From contig CAQGLR010000031.1 in the NCBI GenBank assembly GCA_948794795.1, positions 1 to 45,345 on the forward strand: a DNA stretch of 45,345 nt. Reading direction: 5' to 3'. Source of the DNA: an uncultured Lachnospiraceae bacterium (GTDB lineage Bacteria > Bacillota > Clostridia > Lachnospirales > Lachnospiraceae). Under the pieces are notes generated by a model. The model was not told the origin of the DNA. It worked only from the letters and a program-made list of their open reading frames with translations, and did no database searches. Shown here in pieces: positions 33,919-42,511 of this stretch (the first letter of the stretch is position 1; each line of letters begins with the position of its first letter). The translations under genes were made by a program, and so were the position numbers.

Positions 33919-36630
33919 TCAAATTGTAACAAATGTTTTTTCTGTTGCTGTATCTTCATCTTTGACGAAATCACGAATGATGATATTCCAAGTATCCATA
34001 AAATCACTTGTACAATCTCCAATTGCCATAATATTAGCTTTGCGGCGGTTATGCAGTTCAATATTTTCTTTATACTTATCTCTGTCATCAACAGCAGAAC
34101 GGAAACGCTCTATACAAGATTTATAAGTATCATTCATAGAAGCAACTACTTTTTCAAGTTCCGCCACACATTCTGTCATATACTGGTCTACCACCGATTC
34201 TGTCAGTCTATCTTTTAATTCCTCAGCAATATTATTCTCATAAACTGCATTTTTGAACTCGGTTTTGAAAGATTCTTCACATTTTTTCAAAAAAGTCTGC
34301 TTTGAAGCCCAGATCTGTAATTTATAATCTTTTTCCGTAGCACTTCCAAATATCTTTGAAAAAAAAGTTCCTATATTTGCAAAACACCATTTCTTATTAA
34401 ACAGAACAACAAGTTTTTTATATAGCCCGAAATTTATATCACTTACTTTCACTATAACATCACTAGGCGGCGTCAGCGTTGAAGCAAATTCAAACTCAGG
34501 CAAATCTGGAAGTTCTATGTTTTTAATATCTTCCTTAACAAGGCGTTCCCTGCAAGCATCACTTTCTGTGCAAAGCATTCTTTGTCTTTTTTCAACAATC
34601 TTTTTTACATCCTCACTCACTTTTCTTAATTGTCCAAAAGTCCTTTGTGCAGCATCTTCCACCTTTTGCTTTGCAATGTCATTGGCAATTTTCTTAAAGT
34701 CAGCTGCAGTAAAAAGATTATCTATTTTATTTCCGTCCATTGTATCGTCAATCTTAGTCCAAATTTTTTCCACAGCCGCAGCATACATTGCTTCAGCAAC
34801 AAACTTCTTCTCACAGGATGGTTTTAATGCTGCACGTTGATGTTCAATGACCTTTTTATAATTTCCATCGAAATTTTTTAATATACTAGACTCATCAAGT
34901 TCTTCAAGATCATCTTTATTAAAATCTTGACTTAAAATATTCTGCACTTTATCTGTATAATCCGTTATTATCCCAGATATTTGGCTGATTTTTTCATCAT
35001 CTGCATTGATAAGTTTTTCAATATTAACAATATAATCCAATATACTTTGAAGTTTAGTTTTCTGGGAAGAAATCTCAAAAGTTACATTGTTTATAATCTC
35101 GTCCCTTGCTTTACCTTGGGCTATATAAGATACATAGCTCATAAGCGCTGGCATACCACTATCTTTCTTAAATACATCATAAGAAATATTCTGAATTCCA
35201 TGATAGTATTCAAGATTCTCAGAATGTGTATGAAGCCAAGCAAGGGCAGGGACATCTTTATGAGCAAACTTAATATGTTTCATCTTGTCTATAGGAGGAT
35301 TATTTTCTGCATTAAGCTCTGTCACACCTGCCTTTTCAGCTTCAATTGCACTAAAATATTCCAAGGAACATGTAGGGAAAATAATGCAATCCCTGTATGC
35401 TTCATCTATATTTGCAAGACGTGTTTTCAAAAAATCGACAGACATTACAAAAGATTTTGGACTTTTGACATCTGTGTATCTAACATCAATTTTATTCAAA
35501 GCAAAAATCAATGAATGGAATTTATTTTGTGCTGTAAACATATCTTTAACCCGATGCAAATATTCCTCCTCAGATGTAGTCAAGTATTTAGAATAATCTA
35601 TTGCAAATACTGCAACATCACACATTTGCATAGCTTTTTCAGCCACATCAGCATGGAAAGTTCCTGCTGCATCTGGACCCGCTGTGTCGAAAATAGTATA
35701 AGAAGAAAAATTATTTTCATCAGTTACATAATCTATGTGCATGTTAGGAAGTGCAAAACCCTCATCTTTGTTATTCTGCGCAGATCTGAAATGACCGTTG
35801 ATTACGTCATATATCTCTTCGCAACTTGCAAAATCCTGCACTTCACTACCTTCAAGCCGTAAATGATACATATTATCATGACTTTTTTTGTAGAAGCAGT
35901 TATTAGGTGTTGCAAGCTCTGTACTTGTTGGAGCAATTTGCTCTCCAAGAAAACAATTAACGATAACACTCTTACCGGCTTTCTTTGAAGCAGCTACAGC
36001 GAATTTCAATTCAACGTTGATAGACTTCTTAATTTGTTCCTTTATTGCCTTACATGAAGCAAGTGCATCATCAATATCTTTAATTCTCTCTTTCTTTTCA
36101 TCGTCTATCTCTGTTCCGGTTCTTTGCTTTAACTCTGTCAGGCATGAAATTGCTGATTCACAACCTCTAAGTAATTCGTCAACGTTCTTCATAAAACGCT
36201 TTGTCTTATCGGCATCCTTTTCTTCTTTTCTCAGAAGAATATCAACCATTTCCAAAGGATAGTCAATGAAAATCAACTGCTGTACAATAAAAGCGAGCTG
36301 AACACGTTCATTGTTTTCAACAACAATCCTGCAAGGATTGTTGACATCAATTTCATTAATCAGACTACTCATAGAAAGGATATCCCTGCTACGTTTACCA
36401 TTCCTTGCAGAATAGGAAACCATAAGATCTTTCTTCTCATAACATACCTTAAATTTGTACAGATAATCAGCATCAAGCCCCCTGCCCTTATTATAAAGCG
36501 CATCAATATAATCATAAAGAGTACCTGTACCAGAGTAAACAAAGACTACATCATTATCATTATCAATAGTTCTTTTAATCTCCTCAATATCGTCTTTAAT
36601 ATTACTACCATCTAATTCTATATATTTCAT
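33919..36630 (-). CDS. Dynamin-like large GTPase (second of a pair)
   Basis: A 903-aa protein. After an N-terminal region of ~200 residues that I cannot assign comes a GTPase domain: G1 ASKKAGKS (214-221, with Ala in place of the first Gly), G3 DTAGPD (~318) and G4 NKID (~389). A long helical stalk-like region with coiled-coil character follows to the C-terminus. No membrane segment is evident, but WCFANIGTFFSKIFG (~730-750) is a hydrophobic patch that could touch membrane. AGGAGG precedes the ATG, 18 bp after the first GTPase gene. Large tandem GTPases of this kind act as hetero-oligomers in several bacteria; some protect against phage. The role here is inferred. Confidence 0.75.
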   Translation of the reverse strand: MKYIELDGSNIKDDIEEIKRTIDNDNDVVFVYSGTGTLYDYIDALYNKGRGLDADYLYKFKVCYEKKDLMVSYSARNGKRSRDILSMSSLINEIDVNNPCRIVVENNERVQLAFIVQQLIFIDYPLEMVDILLRKEEKDADKTKRFMKNVDELLRGCESAISCLTELKQRTGTEIDDEKKERIKDIDDALASCKAIKEQIKKSINVELKFAVAASKKAGKSVIVNCFLGEQIAPTSTELATPNNCFYKKSHDNMYHLRLEGSEVQDFASCEEIYDVINGHFRSAQNNKDEGFALPNMHIDYVTDENNFSSYTIFDTAGPDAAGTFHADVAEKAMQMCDVAVFAIDYSKYLTTSEEEYLHRVKDMFTAQNKFHSLIFALNKIDVRYTDVKSPKSFVMSVDFLKTRLANIDEAYRDCIIFPTCSLEYFSAIEAEKAGVTELNAENNPPIDKMKHIKFAHKDVPALAWLHTHSENLEYYHGIQNISYDVFKKDSGMPALMSYVSYIAQGKARDEIINNVTFEISSQKTKLQSILDYIVNIEKLINADDEKISQISGIITDYTDKVQNILSQDFNKDDLEELDESSILKNFDGNYKKVIEHQRAALKPSCEKKFVAEAMYAAAVEKIWTKIDDTMDGNKIDNLFTAADFKKIANDIAKQKVEDAAQRTFGQLRKVSEDVKKIVEKRQRMLCTESDACRERLVKEDIKNIELPDLPEFEFASTLTPPSDVIVKVSDINFGLYKKLVVLFNKKWCFANIGTFFSKIFGSATEKDYKLQIWASKQTFLKKCEESFKTEFKNAVYENNIAEELKDRLTESVVDQYMTECVAELEKVVASMNDTYKSCIERFRSAVDDRDKYKENIELHNRRKANIMAIGDCTSDFMDTWNIIIRDFVKDEDTATEKTFVTI

Positions 36631-36648
36631 TTAATAGCCTCCTACGAA

Positions 36649-39270
36649 TTAGTTAACAAGCGAATCAAGAATCCTACTGATTTCGCTAATAATTGCAGCA
36701 TTCTGTTCCTGTATCCGGTGTTGTTTATCTAAGTACTGTGTTTCCTTGTATTTTATCTTGTAGAAGTTAGTGCTAAGGAATTTACTAAACTCCTTGCTTT
36801 GGATATAGTCAATAATATCATCAATTGACTTTATTTCTCTTGCAACAAATGGCTTCTCTATACTAACCGCACGAACAAATGCGTTTATAAGGACATCTTG
36901 CAAGATTTTAATATCAATATCAAAATCAGCTCTGAAATCATCAACGGAATACAGCTTGCCACCTCTAAGAGAACTATGGTAGTGTTCATAGTAACGCGTA
37001 AACGCTTTTTTATCAGCTACACTGCAAGGTTCATTGTAGTTATTAAAGTTAGAAAATGTCTGTTTTAATAAATTAATTTTGAAAACGTCAGATTTATCAC
37101 CATTTTCCTGTTTACTGATAACTTTTTTCACTTCTTCAATTATCCCATCTTTTTTGCCAACAGCAAAGAATGCCTCTTTAATCAACAACATAAGATCTTC
37201 TGGGATTTCCCGAAGACCCGAAATCCTGCTAATATCATCAGCCAGTAATCTTAAAGAGTCAGATATATCAAAATAGTGATGGAAAAGGAGCATCATACAC
37301 AATGGTTGATCTTTAGGAGCAATATCAATATATGATAAATCATTTTCACAGCCAGGCTTTCTATAAAAAACAGATAAACTATAAAAATTATCTATGCTGT
37401 CATAAAATTCTCTAAGTCTTTCTACACTATATTGGCTTGTAATAAGAACCTGATAAATATAACGTGAAAACCTTTCAATAAGACTCTGATAGTAAAGTTC
37501 GTTACTATGATCAGTTGACAATAAATCACTTCTATAGGCTGATATCTCATTTTTAAGCAGTTCTTTTAGATTATCATAATACTGAAAATCTGAATCCACA
37601 CCCATAGCTTTTAGTATAATATCTAAAATTTGCGCAGAATATTCCATATGATGCTTATCAGCCATATTGATAACATTTTGAGAGAAGTCCCCATACATTT
37701 CCTTGAATTTTATCTTCCTTATATATCCTTCAATCCGGGCAACATCCTCGTGAGTACCTAAATAGGGACTATGCTTAGCAGCATCATCAATTAACTCATC
37801 TGAAATACTATACTTTTCTGTTGTAACGTTGTCAGAAATATAATCTACTATCTTTTTTGAAAGCGGCTGTTCAGCAGGTATATAGGAACGTATATCTGCT
37901 TTTAAATCAAGAAGCCGCTTTTTTACTAATGGAGGAGTATCAGTTATCAGATCTGTAACCAAAGCAACTTGTTCTGTACTGTAACTTCTGCTTAAAGTTA
38001 TATCTTCATTACCAAAACAAATATCTTTGAATACTTTCAGTATATCTGCCCTTATGCGGTTAACACGGCGCTTTAGAACTTCAAAACGCTCTGTGCTGTT
38101 ATAATTTTCAAGTCCTTGGCGTAATTCATCAATGCCAAACCCACATGGCATAAGAGTTTTCTTCTCATCAAACTCCCGCAATGCGCGTGATTTTCTATCA
38201 GGGTCATAACAAAGCTCTATACTTTGAAGGTATGCCAATGCTGAACCAAAGTAAATCCTCCTATCACATTTATCCACGGATACAAATCCTGTTTTGATCC
38301 ATTGGTCTTTGATAAGTTGGACATTCTCTACGACATCTGTGCTACGTTCGATTTTATTAGCAAAAACAAATAGCTTGTCTTGCAAAGGATTCCCATCATC
38401 ATCAGAATCTTGCAATATTTTTAGAGGACCTTCCGTAATGCTTGGTTCATCACCTTTTGCTGTAATGATTATTGCATCAGCAGATTTCATTCTGCTTAGT
38501 GTTTGCTGCTTATGTAATGCTGTTGGTGAATTAAAACCTGGTACATCGTAAATTACAGCATTTTTCATTCCTGAAAGCTGCTTGGAACGTATAATAACTT
38601 TGCTTACAGCAAGTGCTTTAACCTCATCAGTAATATAGACTTCCAAATCACCGTTTTCAATATCTTTTGCGGCAAATGGCTTGTCAGGTATACCAAGCAA
38701 AGAAGTGATTTCCTCAGAATGTCTGATAATTGTCTGGATATCTGATTTGATAAAATCAGTATTTTTCCGCTCTTTAATTTCATCAGGCACTTCTTTGTCA
38801 TATATTTTTTTATAATTTTCCTCACTAAGAGTATCATAGGAATATTTTTCATAATTTGGAAAACCCAACTGTCTAAGTTTATCCCTAAAATCAGAATTAA
38901 ACTCATCAGATGAATAGAATGACACTATTGCCTTATCGTCTTCATCATCACCACTATATGAAATGCGTGTAGCAGTATATGTACATCTTTTATCAGCACG
39001 AGGCAAAATATTGTTCTTCATTAAAGCGTTTGCAAATGTGCTTTTGCCTGACGATTCTTCTCCCACAATAGCAATCTCAAACTCATTATTCTCTAATTTT
39101 CTCAATATTGTTTCTGCTTCTGTTTTTAATGTCCTAAGTTGCTTTTTACGTTCTGCACTTATAACTGTCCCTGAATCTATTTTAAGAATACGATCAATAG
39201 CTTGGATTTGTGCATCAAGTTTCGATATATATTTTTCCTTTTCATTTTCAGAAGCTATATATGTTGCCAT
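36649..39270 (-). CDS. Dynamin-like large GTPase (first of a pair)
   Basis: An 873-aa protein with a canonical dynamin-type GTPase domain near the N-terminus: G1 GEESSGKS (70-77), a Thr-rich switch I (CTYTATRISY, ~96-105), G3 DVPG (242-245) and G4 NKIE (305-308). The rest (~340-870) is helical and lacks a recognisable membrane segment. The two GTPases are clearly different proteins, not a recent duplication. GGAGGG precedes the ATG. It is the first gene of a four-gene operon with its own strong promoter. LeoA-type or DynA-type membrane fusion or surveillance roles are possible; none is proven. Confidence 0.78.
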   Translation of the reverse strand: MATYIASENEKEKYISKLDAQIQAIDRILKIDSGTVISAERKKQLRTLKTEAETILRKLENNEFEIAIVGEESSGKSTFANALMKNNILPRADKRCTYTATRISYSGDDEDDKAIVSFYSSDEFNSDFRDKLRQLGFPNYEKYSYDTLSEENYKKIYDKEVPDEIKERKNTDFIKSDIQTIIRHSEEITSLLGIPDKPFAAKDIENGDLEVYITDEVKALAVSKVIIRSKQLSGMKNAVIYDVPGFNSPTALHKQQTLSRMKSADAIIITAKGDEPSITEGPLKILQDSDDDGNPLQDKLFVFANKIERSTDVVENVQLIKDQWIKTGFVSVDKCDRRIYFGSALAYLQSIELCYDPDRKSRALREFDEKKTLMPCGFGIDELRQGLENYNSTERFEVLKRRVNRIRADILKVFKDICFGNEDITLSRSYSTEQVALVTDLITDTPPLVKKRLLDLKADIRSYIPAEQPLSKKIVDYISDNVTTEKYSISDELIDDAAKHSPYLGTHEDVARIEGYIRKIKFKEMYGDFSQNVINMADKHHMEYSAQILDIILKAMGVDSDFQYYDNLKELLKNEISAYRSDLLSTDHSNELYYQSLIERFSRYIYQVLITSQYSVERLREFYDSIDNFYSLSVFYRKPGCENDLSYIDIAPKDQPLCMMLLFHHYFDISDSLRLLADDISRISGLREIPEDLMLLIKEAFFAVGKKDGIIEEVKKVISKQENGDKSDVFKINLLKQTFSNFNNYNEPCSVADKKAFTRYYEHYHSSLRGGKLYSVDDFRADFDIDIKILQDVLINAFVRAVSIEKPFVAREIKSIDDIIDYIQSKEFSKFLSTNFYKIKYKETQYLDKQHRIQEQNAAIISEISRILDSLVN

Positions 39271-39313
39271 ACAAACCTACCCTCCATTTTGCGAATTGTA
39301 ACAATTTATTATC

Positions 39314-39342
39314 ATTATGCAATAGGGAAGTCGAAAAGTCAA
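39314..39342 (-). promoter_or_regulatory. Promoter of the dynamin-like operon
   Basis: On the minus strand TTGACT (39342-39337), exactly 17 bases, CATAAT (39319-39314), about 44 bases upstream of the first start codon. It matches the sigma-A consensus at 10 of 12 positions, so the operon could be constitutive. Confidence 0.7.
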
Positions 39343-39506
39343 GGGAACTGTAATATTTTGCCGATTTTCAATACTGGTAAACTATATAATTATTCAAAAA
39401 GCACATAGCTATGGTCTTTTAATGTAAAATTTTTCTATATGAGGGCATAGCTATCCAACCTGTATAAAAGGCATATAATCCAAATTTATTAAATTAAAAA
39501 ATGTCC

Positions 39507-39535
39507 TTGACAAAGGGTACACTTTAGTTTAATTT
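39507..39535 (+). promoter_or_regulatory. Possible promoter of the DUF4869 operon
   Basis: TTGACA (39507-39512), 17 bases, TAATTT (39530-39535), about 100 bases before the first gene. The -35 is perfect and the -10 weak. The rest of the 356-bp divergent gap has only a CATAGCTAT motif repeated at about 39402 and 39447. Confidence 0.45.
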
Positions 39536-39638
39536 TGATATTAGAATTAATGGTTTCATCAGTTAATAGAATATATGTTGACAGAAGAGTGAAGAGGATT
39601 TTTTCGTTTATTAGATTATATATAAGGTGGTGGCTGGA

Positions 39639-40091
39639 ATGATATATCTTTATACGGATAAGCAGGATTCTGGCAAGTGGATTTTACAAAATGACTTGTA
39701 TTTTAATTTATATACAAGTAATGAAAGATTCACAGAAGAGGACAAAGAACTTATCTGGCAGATTGACCATGCAAAATTAAACAAGGATAAGCATATAGAA
39801 ACAAAGTATGGGCTGGGAACAATACGGAATCTTTCCAGTGGCTGCAAAACCATACTTAATATTATGAAGAATCCTGGGAAAGTAGTAAATGCAAATGAAT
39901 GTGGCCAGAATGTACTGGATGTTCTTTTTTCAATGGAAGGTATTTCTTTATATATGAACAGACCAGAACGGATCCATATAAAAGACGATGTAGAAATTTG
40001 TTTTAATGATGTTGATATAGTGGCTGGAAGTAAAGGCTATGAACATTGGTGGTCAAGGGAATATAAAAGGAGGAGTCTGGATGATTTATAA
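39639..40091 (+). CDS. DUF4869 family protein
   Basis: A 150-aa protein matching, from memory, DUF4869: MIYLYTDKQD opening, the NLSSGCKTILNIMKNPGKVVNANECGQN core (~65-92; key residues LSxGxKT and VxNAxxCG) and a short C-terminal domain. Its function is unknown. The ATG follows AAGGTGG at eight bases; a GTG inside that site (39627) is unlikely. It overlaps the next gene by 11 bases, so the three plus-strand genes form one coupled operon. Confidence 0.7.
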   Translation: MIYLYTDKQDSGKWILQNDLYFNLYTSNERFTEEDKELIWQIDHAKLNKDKHIETKYGLGTIRNLSSGCKTILNIMKNPGKVVNANECGQNVLDVLFSMEGISLYMNRPERIHIKDDVEICFNDVDIVAGSKGYEHWWSREYKRRSLDDL

Positions 40092-40491
40092 TACCATAAA
40101 ATTTAATGCTGCCCCATTTTCTTATTCCCTGGAATTTGCTGACAGGATTACATTGGTAAGGGGAGACAGTGCTACTGGAAAGACATATCTTTACCAGATG
40201 CTGGAGGATTTGAGGCTGTTAGAAGAGTATAAGGCAATAAAATTGTTTAATTATAAGACTGAGGGATTTCATGATAATTTAAAAAAATGCAGGGATAAAT
40301 TTATCGTGATTGATAATGCAGACCTGCTTTTGAATAATGAAGACAGAAGGTTTATTAATTTTGACTGCAGCAACCAGTATATGCTGTTTGCCAGGAATTG
40401 TGATGGACTGGATTTATCACAAGGAAGTTTTATGCTGCTTTATGAGAATGATTACAAGGTGTCGTTTAAAAGGGAGCTGGTGGCTGTATGA
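40081..40491 (+). CDS. Minimal P-loop ATPase-like protein
   Basis: A 136-aa protein with Walker A GDSATGKT (28-35) and a Walker B-like strand FIVIDNADLLL (74-84). That is much of an ATPase core in an unusually small protein; no sensor or lid domain is present. ATG at 40081 follows AGGAGG at about eight bases. It overlaps both neighbours, which suggests a complex made in fixed ratio with the TOPRIM-like protein. It could be an ABC/OLD-type head reduced to its core, but this is inference. Confidence 0.65.
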   Translation: MIYNTIKFNAAPFSYSLEFADRITLVRGDSATGKTYLYQMLEDLRLLEEYKAIKLFNYKTEGFHDNLKKCRDKFIVIDNADLLLNNEDRRFINFDCSNQYMLFARNCDGLDLSQGSFMLLYENDYKVSFKRELVAV

Positions 40492-41156
40492 AATATATCT
40501 GGACAGAGGACACAGGAGCAGGACTTCATTTTTGGGAACTTGTAAATGAACATCTTTTTCATTGTGAATTTATTGTTGAAAGTAAAGGAAGCAACCAAGG
40601 ACTTCTGGAAGCAGCCAGGGAGCTAGTGCCAGGTGATGGGGACAAATATTTTTTTGCATTTGATATTGTTTATGACAATATGGATGTTATGAATAAATAT
40701 CTGGAGCTCAGGGAGCTGGCAGCAGTGTACCATGAACAGATTGTGATTTTAGATATGATTTGTTTTGAGTATATTATACTAAGCTTTAGTAAGCTCGTAG
40801 AATGGACTGGTACAGGTAAGAAGGATAAAATTGCTATGAGGGAGAGAATTTTGTGTGCGATTGCAGACCACAGGATTGATATTGGCAGGATTGAGGACAG
40901 GAAAACAAAGGAATATCTTATGGGATTTAAAAGATATTCGACAGAAAGAGTAATTAAGGCAATCACATATGAATTGACAGAAAATGATGAATGGAGTGTG
41001 AAGGGCAGGCAGATGGGAAACTGCTGGCATAAGGATTGTTGTGTAAAACAGAATAATGAAAAAAACAGTTGTGGTATCCATAAGGGAATGACTGGTGTAA
41101 ATAAACTTGCCGGACTGTTTGCTGATTGGGAAGTATCAAAAATTGTAAATGCATAA
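40488..41156 (+). CDS. Protein with TOPRIM-like N-terminal layout
   Basis: A 222-aa protein with no clear known family. The N-terminal ~105 residues alternate strand and helix as in TOPRIM domains: strand with Glu7 (KYIWTED), helix, strand FIVES, Gly-Ser loop, helix, then strand with Asp59 and Asp63 (FAFDIVYDN). A C-terminal Cys/His cluster (CWHKDCC ... CGIH, ~183-205) could bind zinc. Its last residues, IVNA, are encoded by sequence matching the 3' end of tpiA. It overlaps the ATPase gene by four bases. TOPRIM plus ATPase pairs (OLD, PARIS) are known defence nucleases; the likeness here is structural guesswork. Confidence 0.55.
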   Translation: MKYIWTEDTGAGLHFWELVNEHLFHCEFIVESKGSNQGLLEAARELVPGDGDKYFFAFDIVYDNMDVMNKYLELRELAAVYHEQIVILDMICFEYIILSFSKLVEWTGTGKKDKIAMRERILCAIADHRIDIGRIEDRKTKEYLMGFKRYSTERVIKAITYELTENDEWSVKGRQMGNCWHKDCCVKQNNEKNSCGIHKGMTGVNKLAGLFADWEVSKIVNA

Positions 41157-41231
41157 AGTTAGGTTTTTTGCAAAAATCTGATACTTCAGGAATGTGGTAA
41201 ATGGGGGTATCAAGGGAAATGGATTCCTTTG
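41142..41231 (+). repeat. Right copy of the 90-bp direct repeat
   Basis: It matches 32371-32460 at 85 of 90 positions, including 72 identical bases (41160-41231), and covers the last codons of the TOPRIM-like gene plus the terminator. It marks the right end of the proposed island. Confidence 0.85.
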
Positions 41232-41243
41232 GTATCCCTTTTT
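41205..41243 (+). terminator. Terminator of the DUF4869 operon (copy of the tpiA terminator)
   Basis: GGGGTATCAAGG pairs with CCTTTGGTATCCC, including two G-U pairs and one bulge, followed by TTTTT. Confidence 0.7.
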
Positions 41244-41338
41244 AGTATATTGGGAATATGCAGATAAAGAACAGAAGGGATGGAAAAAAACAGGCAGATT
41301 CATGTTAATTAATAAAACGTAATAAAGAGGGAAAAAAT

Positions 41339-42457
41339 ATGTATAAAGAAAATGATTTACTACAAATTGCAAAAAGGGAAAATAACAATAAAAGAAATTA
41401 TCTTGTTATCAATAAACTCCAAGGTAAACATATACCAGTAAAACCATCACAGGCATTAGGAATGTTTAAAGAACTTGCAATGCTTTTAAAAAAAGCATAT
41501 CCTTATGAAAAAATATTATTTATTGGTTTTGCAGAAACCGCCACAGCTATTGGTGCAGCAATAGCTTCATATTTTGATGCTTTTTATATACAGACTACAA
41601 GAGAAGATGTACCTGGTGCGGACTATTTGTTTTTTTCAGAAGAACACAGCCATGCAACAGAGCAAAGATTAGTAAAAAATGGGTTAGACAGCATTATGCC
41701 AGAAGTTAACCGCATTATATTTATTGAAGATGAACTGACAACAGGTAACACAATATTAAATATTATAAAAATATTAAAAAAGGAATATCCTTGTATAGAT
41801 AAATATTCTGTTGCTTCTCTTGTAAACGGAATGTCAGAAGAACATTTACAAGTATATAAAAATAAAGGAATAGTCCTTCATTATCTTTTAAAAACAGACA
41901 ATAGCAAGTATCCTAAAATAGCTGCTGGATTTGCAGGAGATGGTGAATACATATCTCCAGATGTTTCAGATAATACTACAACAAGCATAACATATTATAA
42001 TGCAAATAATTATATAGATGCTAGAATGGCAGTAAATACTACTGTATATAATAAATATATTAGTGAATTATGCCAGTATGTTATAGGGCAGACTAGCTGG
42101 ACTGGAAAGAAAAATATTCTTATTACAGGCACTGAAGAATTTATGTATCCTGCATTACGTATAGGACAGTTTCTTGAACAAAAAGGAAAGAATGTAAAAA
42201 GCCATTCCACAACAAGAAGCCCTATTATTGTAAGCTGTGAAAAAGAATATCCATTACATGTAAGATATGAACTAAAAAGCCTGTATAATGATGAAAGAAC
42301 CACATTTTTATACGATATTGGACAATATGACTGTGTTATTATAGTAACAGATGCTATATACACTGGAAAAAAAGGCATAAATACATTAATTAATGCCCTG
42401 GGTACCAAAAACAAAGAAATACATATAATAAGATTTTTTGCCAATTCCTTGATTTAA
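41339..42457 (+). CDS. Phosphoribosyltransferase with TRSP domain (Ter-associated)
   Basis: A 372-aa protein. The N-terminal half is a PRTase of the Ter-linked type with the PRPP loop EDELTTGNT (130-138). The C-terminal half carries the name-giving TRSP motif at 292-295 within HSTTRSPI. In the published Ter genome-context analysis this family belongs to a biosynthetic module predicted to make a nucleoside-like metabolite. AGAGGG precedes the ATG. The StiP gene follows in the same direction after 54 bases. Confidence 0.85.
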   Translation: MYKENDLLQIAKRENNNKRNYLVINKLQGKHIPVKPSQALGMFKELAMLLKKAYPYEKILFIGFAETATAIGAAIASYFDAFYIQTTREDVPGADYLFFSEEHSHATEQRLVKNGLDSIMPEVNRIIFIEDELTTGNTILNIIKILKKEYPCIDKYSVASLVNGMSEEHLQVYKNKGIVLHYLLKTDNSKYPKIAAGFAGDGEYISPDVSDNTTTSITYYNANNYIDARMAVNTTVYNKYISELCQYVIGQTSWTGKKNILITGTEEFMYPALRIGQFLEQKGKNVKSHSTTRSPIIVSCEKEYPLHVRYELKSLYNDERTTFLYDIGQYDCVIIVTDAIYTGKKGINTLINALGTKNKEIHIIRFFANSLI

Positions 42458-42499
42458 ACTATTCATCTGGATACCAAAAATAAAGAAATACATATAATA
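42399..42499 (+). repeat. 32-bp direct repeat at the PRTase/StiP junction
   Basis: Units 42399-42430 (inside the 3' end of the PRTase gene) and 42468-42499 (just before the StiP ribosome site) agree at 30 of 32 bases, spaced 69 bp apart. The spacer of the two genes therefore appears to be a duplicate of the PRTase gene end. Confidence 0.85.
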
Positions 42500-42511
42500 G
42501 GTGGTGTTAAT

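Noticed and set aside
34517..35596. Plus-strand frames of 100-180 codons opposite the 903-aa GTPase gene
   Set aside because: They are antisense shadows without ribosome sites; the minus-strand frame carries clear GTPase motifs.
32386..41338. Prophage or integrase-bearing element
   Set aside because: No integrase, phage structural gene or transposase was found inside the island; only the flanking repeats suggest insertion.
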